A DNA stretch of 8,718 nucleotides from an uncultured Lachnospiraceae bacterium (lineage in GTDB: Bacteria; Bacillota; Clostridia; Lachnospirales; Lachnospiraceae): contig CACXEL010000208.1 of the NCBI GenBank assembly GCA_902766655.1, positions 1-8,718 on the forward strand, read 5' to 3'. Position 1 is the first letter of the stretch. The number at the start of each line of letters is the position of its first letter. The notes beneath the pieces were generated by a model, which made no database searches, was not told the origin of the DNA, and saw nothing but the letters and a program-made list of their open reading frames with translations. The translations under genes were made by a program, and so were the position numbers. Below are positions 1-6,225 of this stretch, piece after piece.

Positions 1-207
1 CTCCGACACCGCCTTGAAAAAGGCTGTCCGCTCCGCGCAGACCGTCGGACCGAAGGCCGCGTTCTCGACATTGCAGCCGGTGTAGATTTTCCCCCCGGCT
101 GTCTCCAAAGCCGCCCCCACGTGGTGGCGGGAATAGGGCGCGTAGGAAAATGCAAGCATTTCCAGGGCCTTGCGCGTCAGTTCCTCCAGCATCCTCACTT
201 CTTCCAT
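1..207 (-). CDS. cdd: Cytidine deaminase, 3' end cut off by the window edge
   Basis: Only the first 69 codons are present; the gene runs off the left edge. The product should hydrolytically deaminate cytidine and deoxycytidine to uridine and deoxyuridine in the cytoplasm, feeding the uridine phosphorylase encoded upstream in the same operon. Visible hallmarks are the substrate-binding NVEN motif at residues 46-49 and the zinc/active-site CAER motif, with C57 as a zinc ligand and E59 as the catalytic proton shuttle. The second zinc motif (PCxxC in this family) lies outside the window. The N-terminal YAPYS segment and VGAAL strand also fit homotetrameric, Bacillus-type Cdd, usually about 130-140 residues. 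The ATG start is set by AGGGAGG at 216-222 with 8-base spacing. The gene follows deoC after 163 bases with no evident terminator, so co-transcription is likely. The family assignment is secure; completeness of the gene cannot be judged. Confidence 0.95.
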   Translation of the reverse strand, partial: MEEVRMLEELTRKALEMLAFSYAPYSRHHVGAALETAGGKIYTGCNVENAAFGPTVCAERTAFFKAVSE

Positions 208-370
208 CTTCTTCGCCTCCCTGCGCTTCTCAGGCCATACACAGGCCTCCCTGCCCCGGCCCGTATAGACGAACACCGGCGCCTGTCCGCACCAGCCGCC
301 TGTGCAGCTGTCGCAGGCAGATCACGCCGGCGATCCGTCATGACTGCATCTTTACAGAACGGCTGCTTCC
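208..370 (-). other. Intergenic gap between deoC and cdd
   Basis: This 163-base stretch holds no convincing gene. It contains the cdd ribosome binding site, a short perfect hairpin (AGGCC, 7-base loop, GGCCT at 232-248) just upstream of that site, and the 8-bp palindrome CGCCGGCG near 325-332. I see no U-tract after any hairpin, so there is no recognisable intrinsic terminator, and no good pair of promoter boxes. It is probably a transcribed spacer within the operon, possibly with RNA structure that modulates cdd translation; that role is inference. Confidence 0.5.
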
Positions 371-1027
371 TTACACCTCCATGGCCTTGACGATCTTCAC
401 GATCCGGCTGGTGCCCAGCCTGTCGGCGCCAAGGGCCAGGAACTTCTCAGCGTCCTCGATGGAGCTGATGCCGCCGGCCGCCTTGATCTTGAGGTCAGGC
501 CCGACGTTGGCCGCAAAGAGGGCGATGTCGTCGAAGGTGGCGCCGCCGGTGGAGAAGCCGGTGGATGTCTTGATGTAATCGGCGCCGGACTCTGTCACGA
601 TACCACAGAGCCGGACCTTCTCCTCGTCCGTCAGCAGGCAGGTCTCGATGATGACCTTGAGGATCCTGCCCTCCGTGGCGGCGCGGATGGCCTTGATTTC
701 CCCGAGGACCTGATCCCAGAGGCCGTCCTTGACCCAGCCGATGTTGATGACCATGTCGATCTCGGCCGCTCCGTTCGCCACGGCGTCCTTCGCCTCAAAG
801 ACCTTGGCGGCCGTGGTGTCGTAGCCGTTCGGGAAGCCGATGACCGTGCAGACGGCCACGCGGCCGGCCGCGTAATCCGCTGCCTGCTTCACATAGGAGG
901 CGGGAATGCAGACCGATGCTGTCCCATAGCGGATCCCGTCATCGCAGCAGGCTTTGATGGCGTCCCAGGTGGCTGTCTGCGCCAGAACGGTGTGGTCGAC
1001 ATGCTTTAAGATTTCCTTCAATTCCAT
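371..1027 (-). CDS. deoC: Deoxyribose-phosphate aldolase
   Basis: A class I aldolase of 218 residues that reversibly cleaves 2-deoxy-D-ribose 5-phosphate to acetaldehyde and D-glyceraldehyde 3-phosphate, the last step that sends deoxynucleoside sugar into glycolysis. The Schiff-base lysine is K153 in the YIKTSTGF motif. The proton-relay residues are D91 (in EIDMVINIG) and K182 (in KAAGGI), matching E. coli D102 and K201. The opening HVDHTVL and the GTSR phosphate-binding segment near residues 205-208 are typical of the family. The length fits the short bacterial form (about 215-225 residues) rather than the roughly 259-residue E. coli form. The ATG is preceded by AAGGAG at 1036-1041, 8 bases away. 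It follows deoD by 133 bases and precedes cdd. Its substrate would come from deoxyribose 1-phosphate made by the two upstream phosphorylases, through a phosphopentomutase not seen here. No defects are visible. Confidence 0.97.
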   Translation of the reverse strand: MELKEILKHVDHTVLAQTATWDAIKACCDDGIRYGTASVCIPASYVKQAADYAAGRVAVCTVIGFPNGYDTTAAKVFEAKDAVANGAAEIDMVINIGWVKDGLWDQVLGEIKAIRAATEGRILKVIIETCLLTDEEKVRLCGIVTESGADYIKTSTGFSTGGATFDDIALFAANVGPDLKIKAAGGISSIEDAEKFLALGADRLGTSRIVKIVKAMEV

Positions 1028-1132
1028 TTTCTTTTCTCCTTGTTATCCGGCGCAGTCCGGCCGGTCCGTTCCCCCCGGAACACCCGGTGGCGGATACCGG
1101 TCTGCGCAGCTGATTTCTCTGTGATTTCCCGG

Positions 1133-1153
1133 GCGTCCGCAGCATGCGGACAC
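1133..1153 (-). other. Stem-loop just after the deoD stop codon
   Basis: In the minus-strand transcript GUGUCCGC and GCGGACGC form an 8-bp stem (one G-U pair) closed by the 5-base loop AUGCU, starting 7 bases after the deoD stop. It is not followed by a run of U, so it is unlikely to be a strong intrinsic terminator. The rest of the 133-base deoD-deoC gap (1028-1160) also holds a small perfect hairpin, GTTCC-GGGG-GGAAC, near 1068-1081. Such elements can stabilise or pause an operon transcript; the role here is inference. Confidence 0.45.
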
Positions 1154-1160
1154 GCATTCG

Positions 1161-1883
1161 TCAATCTGCCATCTCGAGGGCAAGCTCCATCATCTTGCGG
1201 AAGCCTGTCTGGCGGTCGGCCGAGCTCAGGGCCCTGCCGGAGTAAATTTCGTCGGAAATGGTAAAAATACCCAGAGCCTTTTTGCCGGCCTTGGCCGCGT
1301 TCATGTAGAGAGCGGCGGCCTCCATCTCAAGGCAGAGAACGCCCATCTCCGCCCACCTCTTCCAGGCTTCGGGGTCGGCATCGTAGAAGGCATCCTCGGA
1401 GAGGCAGTTGCCGACCACGACCTTGAGGCCCAGCCGTTCGGCGGTCCTGTAAGCGCTGTTGAGCAGGCTCCAGTCCGCAATGGGGGCGAAGTTACCCTGC
1501 AGGCGGTACATCTCCTGCCAGGAGGAGGTGGTGCAGGCGCCCTGGGCGAGGACGATATCGTGGACGCGGCAGTTCTCGGAAATGGAGCCCGCGGACCCGA
1601 TCCTCACGATGTTGTCCACATCATAGAAATTGAAGAGCTCGTAGGAATAGATGCCGATGGAGGGCATGCCCATGCCGCTGCCCATGACCGAGATCGGCTT
1701 GCCCTTGTAGGTGCCGGTGAAGCCCAGCATGTTGCGGACGCTGTTGACCTGCTTTACATTTTCCAAGTAATTGTCAGCGACGTATTTGGCCCGCAGGGGG
1801 TCTCCCGGCAGAAGGACAGTTTTGGCGAAATCGCCGGGCTTTGCTTCAATGTGGGGGGTAGGTGTGTTGCTGATCGTATTCAT
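1161..1883 (-). CDS. deoD: Purine nucleoside phosphorylase, DeoD type
   Basis: A 240-residue member of the hexameric (NP-I) phosphorylase family. It splits purine (deoxy)nucleosides with phosphate into free purine and (deoxy)ribose 1-phosphate in the cytoplasm. Family landmarks are H11 near the start (E. coli H4), the PGDPLRAKY phosphate loop at 26-34, R50 in [10 protein letters not shown]94 in VRIGSAG, the ribose-binding EMEAAAL at 186-192, and the catalytic pair D211 and R224, equivalent to E. coli D204 and R217. D211 marks a 6-oxo/6-amino purine enzyme of the bacterial hexameric type. The ATG is preceded by AAGGAG at 1892-1897, 8 bases away. This ATG overlaps the udp stop as ATGA, so translation of the two phosphorylases is probably coupled. 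All catalytic residues are present. Relative preference for adenosine, inosine or guanosine cannot be read from the sequence. Confidence 0.96.
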   Translation of the reverse strand: MNTISNTPTPHIEAKPGDFAKTVLLPGDPLRAKYVADNYLENVKQVNSVRNMLGFTGTYKGKPISVMGSGMGMPSIGIYSYELFNFYDVDNIVRIGSAGSISENCRVHDIVLAQGACTTSSWQEMYRLQGNFAPIADWSLLNSAYRTAERLGLKVVVGNCLSEDAFYDADPEAWKRWAEMGVLCLEMEAAALYMNAAKAGKKALGIFTISDEIYSGRALSSADRQTGFRKMMELALEMAD

Positions 1884-2668
1884 TTCATATTCTCCTTCTC
1901 ATCCTGATCCATCAGTATGCGGATGGCTTCAATACCTGTTCGGATAGCCGCGTCGACGTCGTGCACCACGGGGTTCTCGAGACCCGCTTTGGCCCTCTCC
2001 TGATTGGCCATGACCAGGAAGCAGGAGCCGCACCGGACCCCCAGATAGGCGGCCACTGTGAAGAGGGCCGCGCTCTCCATCTCGCTGGCCAGGCACCCCA
2101 GCCTCTTCCAGGCTTCCCATTTCTGCGTGAGCTCGTAGGAGACCGGCATGAGCTCCGGCTGATGCTGGCCGTAGAAAGAATCCTTGCACTGGACGACCCC
2201 CACGTGGCTGGCAAAGCCCAGGCTGGCGGCCGCGTCGTGCAGGGCGTTCGTCACCCTGAAATCCGCCACCGCAGGGAACTCGATCGGGGCGTACTCTCTG
2301 GACGTCCCCTCCATGCGGATGGCACCGGAAGCGATGACGATATCGCCGCTCTTGACCGGCAGCTGCATACCGCCGCAGGTGCCGACCCGGACAAAGGTCC
2401 TGGCGCCGCAGTTGACCAGCTCGGTCATGGCGATGGCGGCACTGGGTCCGCCGATACCGGTGGATGTGACGGAAATCTTCTTCCCGCCCAGGGTGCCGGT
2501 GATGGTGACGTACTCGCGGTTGTCCGCGATCAGGACCGGGTCGTCGAAATACCTGGCGATCTTGGCGCACCGCTTGGGATCGCCGGGCAGAAGCACATAC
2601 TCGCCGACCTCACCGGGCGCCACCTGAATGTGATACTGCCTCTCCTTGTTCTCCGAATAATTGATCAT
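1880..2668 (-). CDS. udp: Uridine phosphorylase
   Basis: A 262-residue NP-I family phosphorylase expected to convert uridine (and usually deoxyuridine or thymidine) plus phosphate to uracil and (deoxy)ribose 1-phosphate. Visible motifs are YHI with H13, the phosphate-binding LLPGDPKR at 26-33, R51 in NREY, RVGTCGG with R94 and T97, FYGQ at 165-168, and the ribose-binding EMES at 196-199, which match the order in E. coli Udp (253 residues). One oddity is that the FYPGQER uracil-contact segment of E. coli reads FYGQHQ here, so the usual arginine is not at its expected position. The reading frame is open upstream to 2767, but AGGAGG at 2675-2680 with 6-base spacing fixes the start at the ATG ending at 2668. 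That ATG begins one base after the hydrolase stop, so the ribosome binding site lies within the hydrolase 3' end. The gene overlaps deoD by four bases. A broader nucleoside specificity is possible. Confidence 0.92.
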   Translation of the reverse strand: MINYSENKERQYHIQVAPGEVGEYVLLPGDPKRCAKIARYFDDPVLIADNREYVTITGTLGGKKISVTSTGIGGPSAAIAMTELVNCGARTFVRVGTCGGMQLPVKSGDIVIASGAIRMEGTSREYAPIEFPAVADFRVTNALHDAAASLGFASHVGVVQCKDSFYGQHQPELMPVSYELTQKWEAWKRLGCLASEMESAALFTVAAYLGVRCGSCFLVMANQERAKAGLENPVVHDVDAAIRTGIEAIRILMDQDEKENMK

Positions 2669-2669
2669 C

Positions 2670-4655
2670 CTAATCCTCCTTCCGGACCGGATGAGGCTCG
2701 CCACCGGGCCTCTCCGCATAGCCTTCCGGCTCAACAAGCTCCTCCTCATGGAGCCCTTCCTGCTCATCTGTCAGAGAAATCTCTCCGGAGGCGCCTGCCT
2801 CCGGCATTTCAGGCGTCATGTCAGTCCTGCCACCCGGCTCCTTCTCCGTCTCCTCATCCGGGTCGATCAGCCTGCCGAAGGTCACCGGGAAAATGGCCGC
2901 CCGGATCGCCCCGTTCAGGACCTCCGCGCCGCCTTCCCCGGCCACCCTGCCCACCAGGGGCAGCTTCTGCAGAGAAGGGCCGCCTCCGCTCGCGACGGCG
3001 AGCCCCTTGCGGATGATGACGTTGCCGGGCTTCTCGTTTGCCCTGAGCTCCAGCGACTCGTCGCTGAAGTTCGGCCCCGCCGCGCCGCCCCCGCGGAAAT
3101 AGAACTTCATTTTCCGGCCGCAGGCCTCCTCGATGAAGTCCACCTCCAGCGTCAGGGCGATCCGGTCCTTCTCGTCGGTATTGACCACGCCCGAGACAGC
3201 CGTGAGATAAGGGTCTCCACGGAAGAAGAGCGTCGTCTTCGCCGCTCTCCCGAAGCCGACAGGCAGGACGTAATCCTCCTGCCCCTCATGGAGCGTCACA
3301 AAGAGCCTGCTCCCCTTTCCTGAAAATGAGACCCGCGAGATGCCGTCCGTAAAATTATTGTGGAAGACCTGCATGATGAGGGGCATGAGGCCGATACTCT
3401 TGTCCTCCAGCTCGTAGGTCCTGCCGCTGATGAGGCGCACCAGCGCTTCCGGCGATACGCCCGGACGCACGATCTCCCGACGTCCCCAGCCTCCCCTGCG
3501 GATGGAGGTCGTGTAGGTGCCGCGTCCCTCCAGCCTGGCGATGCTGTTTTCGAGGCGTCTGAATGCTTCCGGGTCCTCCTCATATCCTGCGGAGGGCCAC
3601 CAGTCGGCGCCCCAGAACCGGCGCATGATGTTGGTCATCCTGCCGTTCTGGGTCAGCTCCGCGTTGCCTGCATTTACCACCAGGACCATCTCCGTGTCCG
3701 GGCAGACGACCACGTCCTGGCCCAGCATGCCGTTGAAGACGAAGCTGCCCGGCCGCTCATCCATCCAGATCTGGTAGCCGTAGCCGAACCGGCCGTTGTC
3801 CACCTGGACCTTTGTCGACTCCTCCACCCAGGACGCCGGAATGATCTTCTGTCCCTTCCAGACTCCCTTGTCCAGGTAGAGCTGTCCCAGCTTGGCCGCA
3901 TCCTCCGGGCGCAGGAACATGCCCCAGCCGCCCTTGGTGATGCCCTGCGGGCAGGACTCCCAGTAGACCTCTGTGATCCCAAGGGGCTCAAAGAGCCTGG
4001 GCTTCAGATAGTCCATCATGGTCCCGCCGGTCCGGTCCGTGACGATGGCCGAGAGCATGTAGGAATTCATGCTGTTGTAATCCCACCTCTTCCCGGGCTC
4101 CTCCTTGAGAGACGCAGTCATGAAGCCTGCACGCCAGTCGTTGCCGGATACGGCGCCCGACTCCGAAAAGGCCACTGCACTGGTCATGCGGAGCAGGTCC
4201 CGGATGGTCACGGCATGCTGCCGCCGGAAGAGTCCCATGAGGGAGCTGTAGCTGGGAAAAATATCGATCAGCTTCTCATCGAGACTCAGCTTCCCTTCCT
4301 CGATGAGCAGACCGATCGCCATGCCCGTGACCGACTTGCAGAGGGAGTAGGAAATGTGCCAGAGCCCCCGCTCGTAAGGCGCGTAGCTGCACTCGCCGAT
4401 GACCTTCCCGTGCCGCAGGACCATGGCATGGTGGGGGCAGATCTGCGGGTCTGCCTTCAGGGCCTCGAAGTATTCCCGGACATAGTCCGAAGAGATTCCC
4501 TCGGACTCCGGAGTCGCCCTGGGAAAGGCCTGCTCGATGGGACCTCCCTGAAAGACCGGCTTCTCTGCCTTGAAATCCACCCGGCTGATCTCCCCTGTCC
4601 GCCGTCCCAGGATTTTGAAAAGCAGCTCGTAAAAGGCAAAATCTATTCTGGGCAT
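2670..4655 (-). CDS. Beta-lactamase-family serine hydrolase with long C-terminal extension
   Basis: A 661-residue protein whose residues about 45-345 form a beta-lactamase/class C penicillin-binding fold of the esterase type (Pfam Beta-lactamase, PF00144). The nucleophile motif is S104-L-C-K107 and the second motif is Y193-N-S, within the YNSMNSY stretch. The third-motif region carries NGMLGQ at 308-313, where class C beta-lactamases have KTG. This pattern is usual in 6-aminohexanoate-oligomer-hydrolase-like and esterase members, so it need not be a resistance enzyme. Residues about 370-595 look beta-rich with no domain I can name, and residues 596-661 are a strongly acidic, proline- and glycine-rich, probably disordered tail. 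There is no signal peptide or membrane segment, so it appears cytoplasmic. GGAGG at 4662-4666, 6 bases upstream, selects the ATG ending at 4655 over the in-frame TTG ending at 4670. It heads the nucleoside operon and abuts udp by one base. Its substrate is unknown; a peptidase or esterase role is possible. Confidence 0.88.
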   Translation of the reverse strand: MPRIDFAFYELLFKILGRRTGEISRVDFKAEKPVFQGGPIEQAFPRATPESEGISSDYVREYFEALKADPQICPHHAMVLRHGKVIGECSYAPYERGLWHISYSLCKSVTGMAIGLLIEEGKLSLDEKLIDIFPSYSSLMGLFRRQHAVTIRDLLRMTSAVAFSESGAVSGNDWRAGFMTASLKEEPGKRWDYNSMNSYMLSAIVTDRTGGTMMDYLKPRLFEPLGITEVYWESCPQGITKGGWGMFLRPEDAAKLGQLYLDKGVWKGQKIIPASWVEESTKVQVDNGRFGYGYQIWMDERPGSFVFNGMLGQDVVVCPDTEMVLVVNAGNAELTQNGRMTNIMRRFWGADWWPSAGYEEDPEAFRRLENSIARLEGRGTYTTSIRRGGWGRREIVRPGVSPEALVRLISGRTYELEDKSIGLMPLIMQVFHNNFTDGISRVSFSGKGSRLFVTLHEGQEDYVLPVGFGRAAKTTLFFRGDPYLTAVSGVVNTDEKDRIALTLEVDFIEEACGRKMKFYFRGGGAAGPNFSDESLELRANEKPGNVIIRKGLAVASGGGPSLQKLPLVGRVAGEGGAEVLNGAIRAAIFPVTFGRLIDPDEETEKEPGGRTDMTPEMPEAGASGEISLTDEQEGLHEEELVEPEGYAERPGGEPHPVRKED

Positions 4656-4717
4656 TTGCCGCCTCCGCAAAAGATGACTGAAAACTGTTTAGGAAAATGC
4701 TTTGCGGGAACACAAAA

Positions 4718-4753
4718 GCCCCCGATATGCTTCTATTGTAGCACATCGGGGGC
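4718..4753 (-). terminator. Interrupted inverted repeat; possible terminator or operator
   Basis: The arms GCCCCCGAT and ATCGGGGGC (4718-4726 and 4745-4753) are perfectly complementary over 9 bp. After one mismatch they extend by 3 more pairs, leaving a 10-base loop. In the minus-strand transcript the hairpin sits about 80 bases after the binding-protein stop and is followed by UUUUGUG, a short U-tract that would make a weak intrinsic terminator. The loop contains the predicted -10 element of the next operon, so a DNA-level operator role is equally plausible. A transcript starting from that promoter would contain only part of the hairpin. Confidence 0.55.
4735..4743 (-). promoter_or_regulatory. 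Extended -10 promoter for the hydrolase-nucleoside operon
   Basis: The minus strand reads TGCTACAAT, an extended -10 element (TGn) with a one-mismatch hexamer (TACAAT against TATAAT). The position 17 bases upstream reads TTTCCT, a poor -35, which is typical of promoters that rely on the extended -10. Initiation would fall near 4728, giving a leader of about 73 bases before the hydrolase ATG. The element lies in the loop of the 4718-4753 inverted repeat, so a repressor binding the arms could occlude it. This is a sequence prediction only. Confidence 0.5.
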
Positions 4754-4833
4754 CAATAGGAAAGTGACATGTCCCGGACTATGTTACGGCCGCGGCAATT
4801 AATATGCCTGAGCCGGTGCGGACGCTCCCGCGA

Positions 4834-6189
4834 TCACCCGGCGTCCGCCAGCAGCTGATTGATCTCCGCCTGGAGCGCAGCCAGCTGACCTGCCGCGTTT
4901 CCCTGCTCAGCTACAGTCCACTCCGCCTTGATGACACCGGTGCGGACCTTCTCCCATCCCGTGAGGTGGTCCGGACTGCAACGGCAGGAGGAGAGCAGAG
5001 AGATCCAGCTGTCCACGCCGAAATCCGTCTCGGCCATCCTGGCGGCAGAGGTGAAGGTGGCGGGCAGAAATCCCTCCGTCTTCACGTAATCCGCGTAGAC
5101 CTCGTCGTCATAGAAGGCGGTCAGGAACCGGGAGATGGCTTCATTTCTCGCCTGCCCGTCTGGCTCCTTCCTGTCCTTGAAGATCACAAGGCAGTCGCAT
5201 GCGGCAGGAGCCCGGGAGGTATCCCCCTCGGCAGCCGGTACCGCGGCAAGGCCGCAGCGGATCCCGGAGCCCTGCGCGGCCACATAGGCAGGCAGAGACG
5301 GCGGTGCGAGCATCATGGCTACCTCGCCCCGGGCAAACGCTGCCTGCAGGGCGGTCCGCTTCTGCTTGGCGGGGTTTTCGTTGGTGTAGCCGGCTCTGAC
5401 CAGCTCGCCGAGAAAATCCAGTGCCCTGGCGTTGGCGGGCGTATTCAGGGCAAAATTCCCCTCCGCGTCCAGAAAGCCGCCGGTGCTCCCGGTGAAGGCC
5501 GAGAAGGTGACATCCCCCTCATAGCCGGTAAAGTCCAGTCCCAGAGGACGGACATCCTCCCCGCAGGTCTCCCGGATCAGCCTGCAGGCTTCCCGGAGCT
5601 CCTCAAAGGTGGCGGGCGGCGTGTCGATCCCGGCCTTTTCAAAGATATCCCGGTTGTAATAGAAGCCCCTCACTGAGACAGCCAGGGGAATGCCCCAGCT
5701 CTGCCCCACCAGGCAGCCGGCCTCCCAGAGGCCCTCAAAGAACTTGACCTCCAGCTCCGCCCCGCTGTAGCGGCCGGTGGACATGAGCTGTCCCTCCAGA
5801 GCGTAACGGGCGTAATTGTGGATCCCAACGATATCGGGCGCCATGCCTGATCCGACGGTCCGGGCCAGGTCGGCTTCGATCTTGTCGGTGGGCGCTGTGG
5901 ACAGGACCAGGTCCAGGTCCTCATTTTCAGCTTCAAAAGTCTCCTCGAAGGATGCCCACCAGGCAGCGGAGTTCCCTGAGTAGGCAGGCATGACGATCCG
6001 CAGGCTGCGCCTCGTGTCCTCGGCATCAATGTCCACGTGCTCCGGCAACAGAGCTTCCGCCTCCGGGATCCGGTCCTCGGCCTCCACTTCGGCCTCCGTC
6101 TCCGCTGGCGGCTCTTCCACGGGAGCGCCGCAGGCAGCCAGAGCCGCTGTCAATGCCAGGCAGAGAGCCATGGCAGTTATTTTTCTCAT
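4834..6189 (-). CDS. Sugar-type ABC transporter solute-binding lipoprotein
   Basis: A 451-residue extracytoplasmic substrate-binding lipoprotein of the family 1 (MalE/UgpB-like) sugar-binding proteins. Residues 1-20 are a lipoprotein signal peptide: MRKI, a hydrophobic core, then the lipobox LAAC with the lipidated cysteine at C20. An acidic tether (about 24-60) links it to the two-lobed binding domain. Typical family landmarks are the VSVRGFYYNRDIFEKAG stretch at 171-187 and FARGEVAMML at 285-294. The ATG is preceded by GGGAG at 6196-6200, 6 bases away. It lies 36 bases after the alpha-galactosidase stop, so the two are probably co-transcribed and the ligand may be an alpha-galactoside such as melibiose or raffinose; the ligand is inferred from context. 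No permease or ATPase gene is next to it here. The mature part is unusually cysteine-rich for such a protein, including CDC (331-333) and CRC (402-404). Confidence 0.92.
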   Translation of the reverse strand: MRKITAMALCLALTAALAACGAPVEEPPAETEAEVEAEDRIPEAEALLPEHVDIDAEDTRRSLRIVMPAYSGNSAAWWASFEETFEAENEDLDLVLSTAPTDKIEADLARTVGSGMAPDIVGIHNYARYALEGQLMSTGRYSGAELEVKFFEGLWEAGCLVGQSWGIPLAVSVRGFYYNRDIFEKAGIDTPPATFEELREACRLIRETCGEDVRPLGLDFTGYEGDVTFSAFTGSTGGFLDAEGNFALNTPANARALDFLGELVRAGYTNENPAKQKRTALQAAFARGEVAMMLAPPSLPAYVAAQGSGIRCGLAAVPAAEGDTSRAPAACDCLVIFKDRKEPDGQARNEAISRFLTAFYDDEVYADYVKTEGFLPATFTSAARMAETDFGVDSWISLLSSCRCSPDHLTGWEKVRTGVIKAEWTVAEQGNAAGQLAALQAEINQLLADAG

Positions 6190-6225
6190 ACTTATCTCCC
6201 ATGCCGCGGTCTATGCGGCCTGCAT

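Noticed and set aside
195..341. A 48-codon arginine-rich frame in the deoC-cdd gap, minus strand
   Set aside because: No ribosome binding site precedes it, the composition is low-complexity arginine/alanine, and it overlaps the cdd start in another frame.
1130..1164. TTGACG at 1159-1164 as a -35 box of a deoC promoter
   Set aside because: No -10-like hexamer lies 16-18 bases downstream, and the motif overlaps the deoD stop codon.
2669..2767. N-terminal extension of udp beginning at 2767
   Set aside because: It would overlap the hydrolase C-terminus by about 100 bases and gives an arginine-rich non-homologous leader. AGGAGG at 2675-2680 marks the ATG ending at 2668 instead.
1961..3016. A 351-codon plus-strand frame opposite udp and the hydrolase tail
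   Set aside because: It spans two unrelated minus-strand genes with strong motifs; this is typical shadow coding.
2670..4655. Antibiotic-resistance class C beta-lactamase
   Set aside because: There is no export signal, the KTG motif is replaced by NGMLGQ and the context is catabolic; the esterase/peptidase branch fits better.
4656..4670. Start of the serine hydrolase at the TTG ending at 4670
   Set aside because: The GGAGG at 4662-4666 would lie inside the coding sequence; it is ideally placed for the ATG ending at 4655.
3360..4802. A 480-codon plus-strand frame opposite the serine hydrolase
   Set aside because: Its residues mirror the antisense of a clear PF00144 gene, with no domain and no ribosome binding site that I could support.
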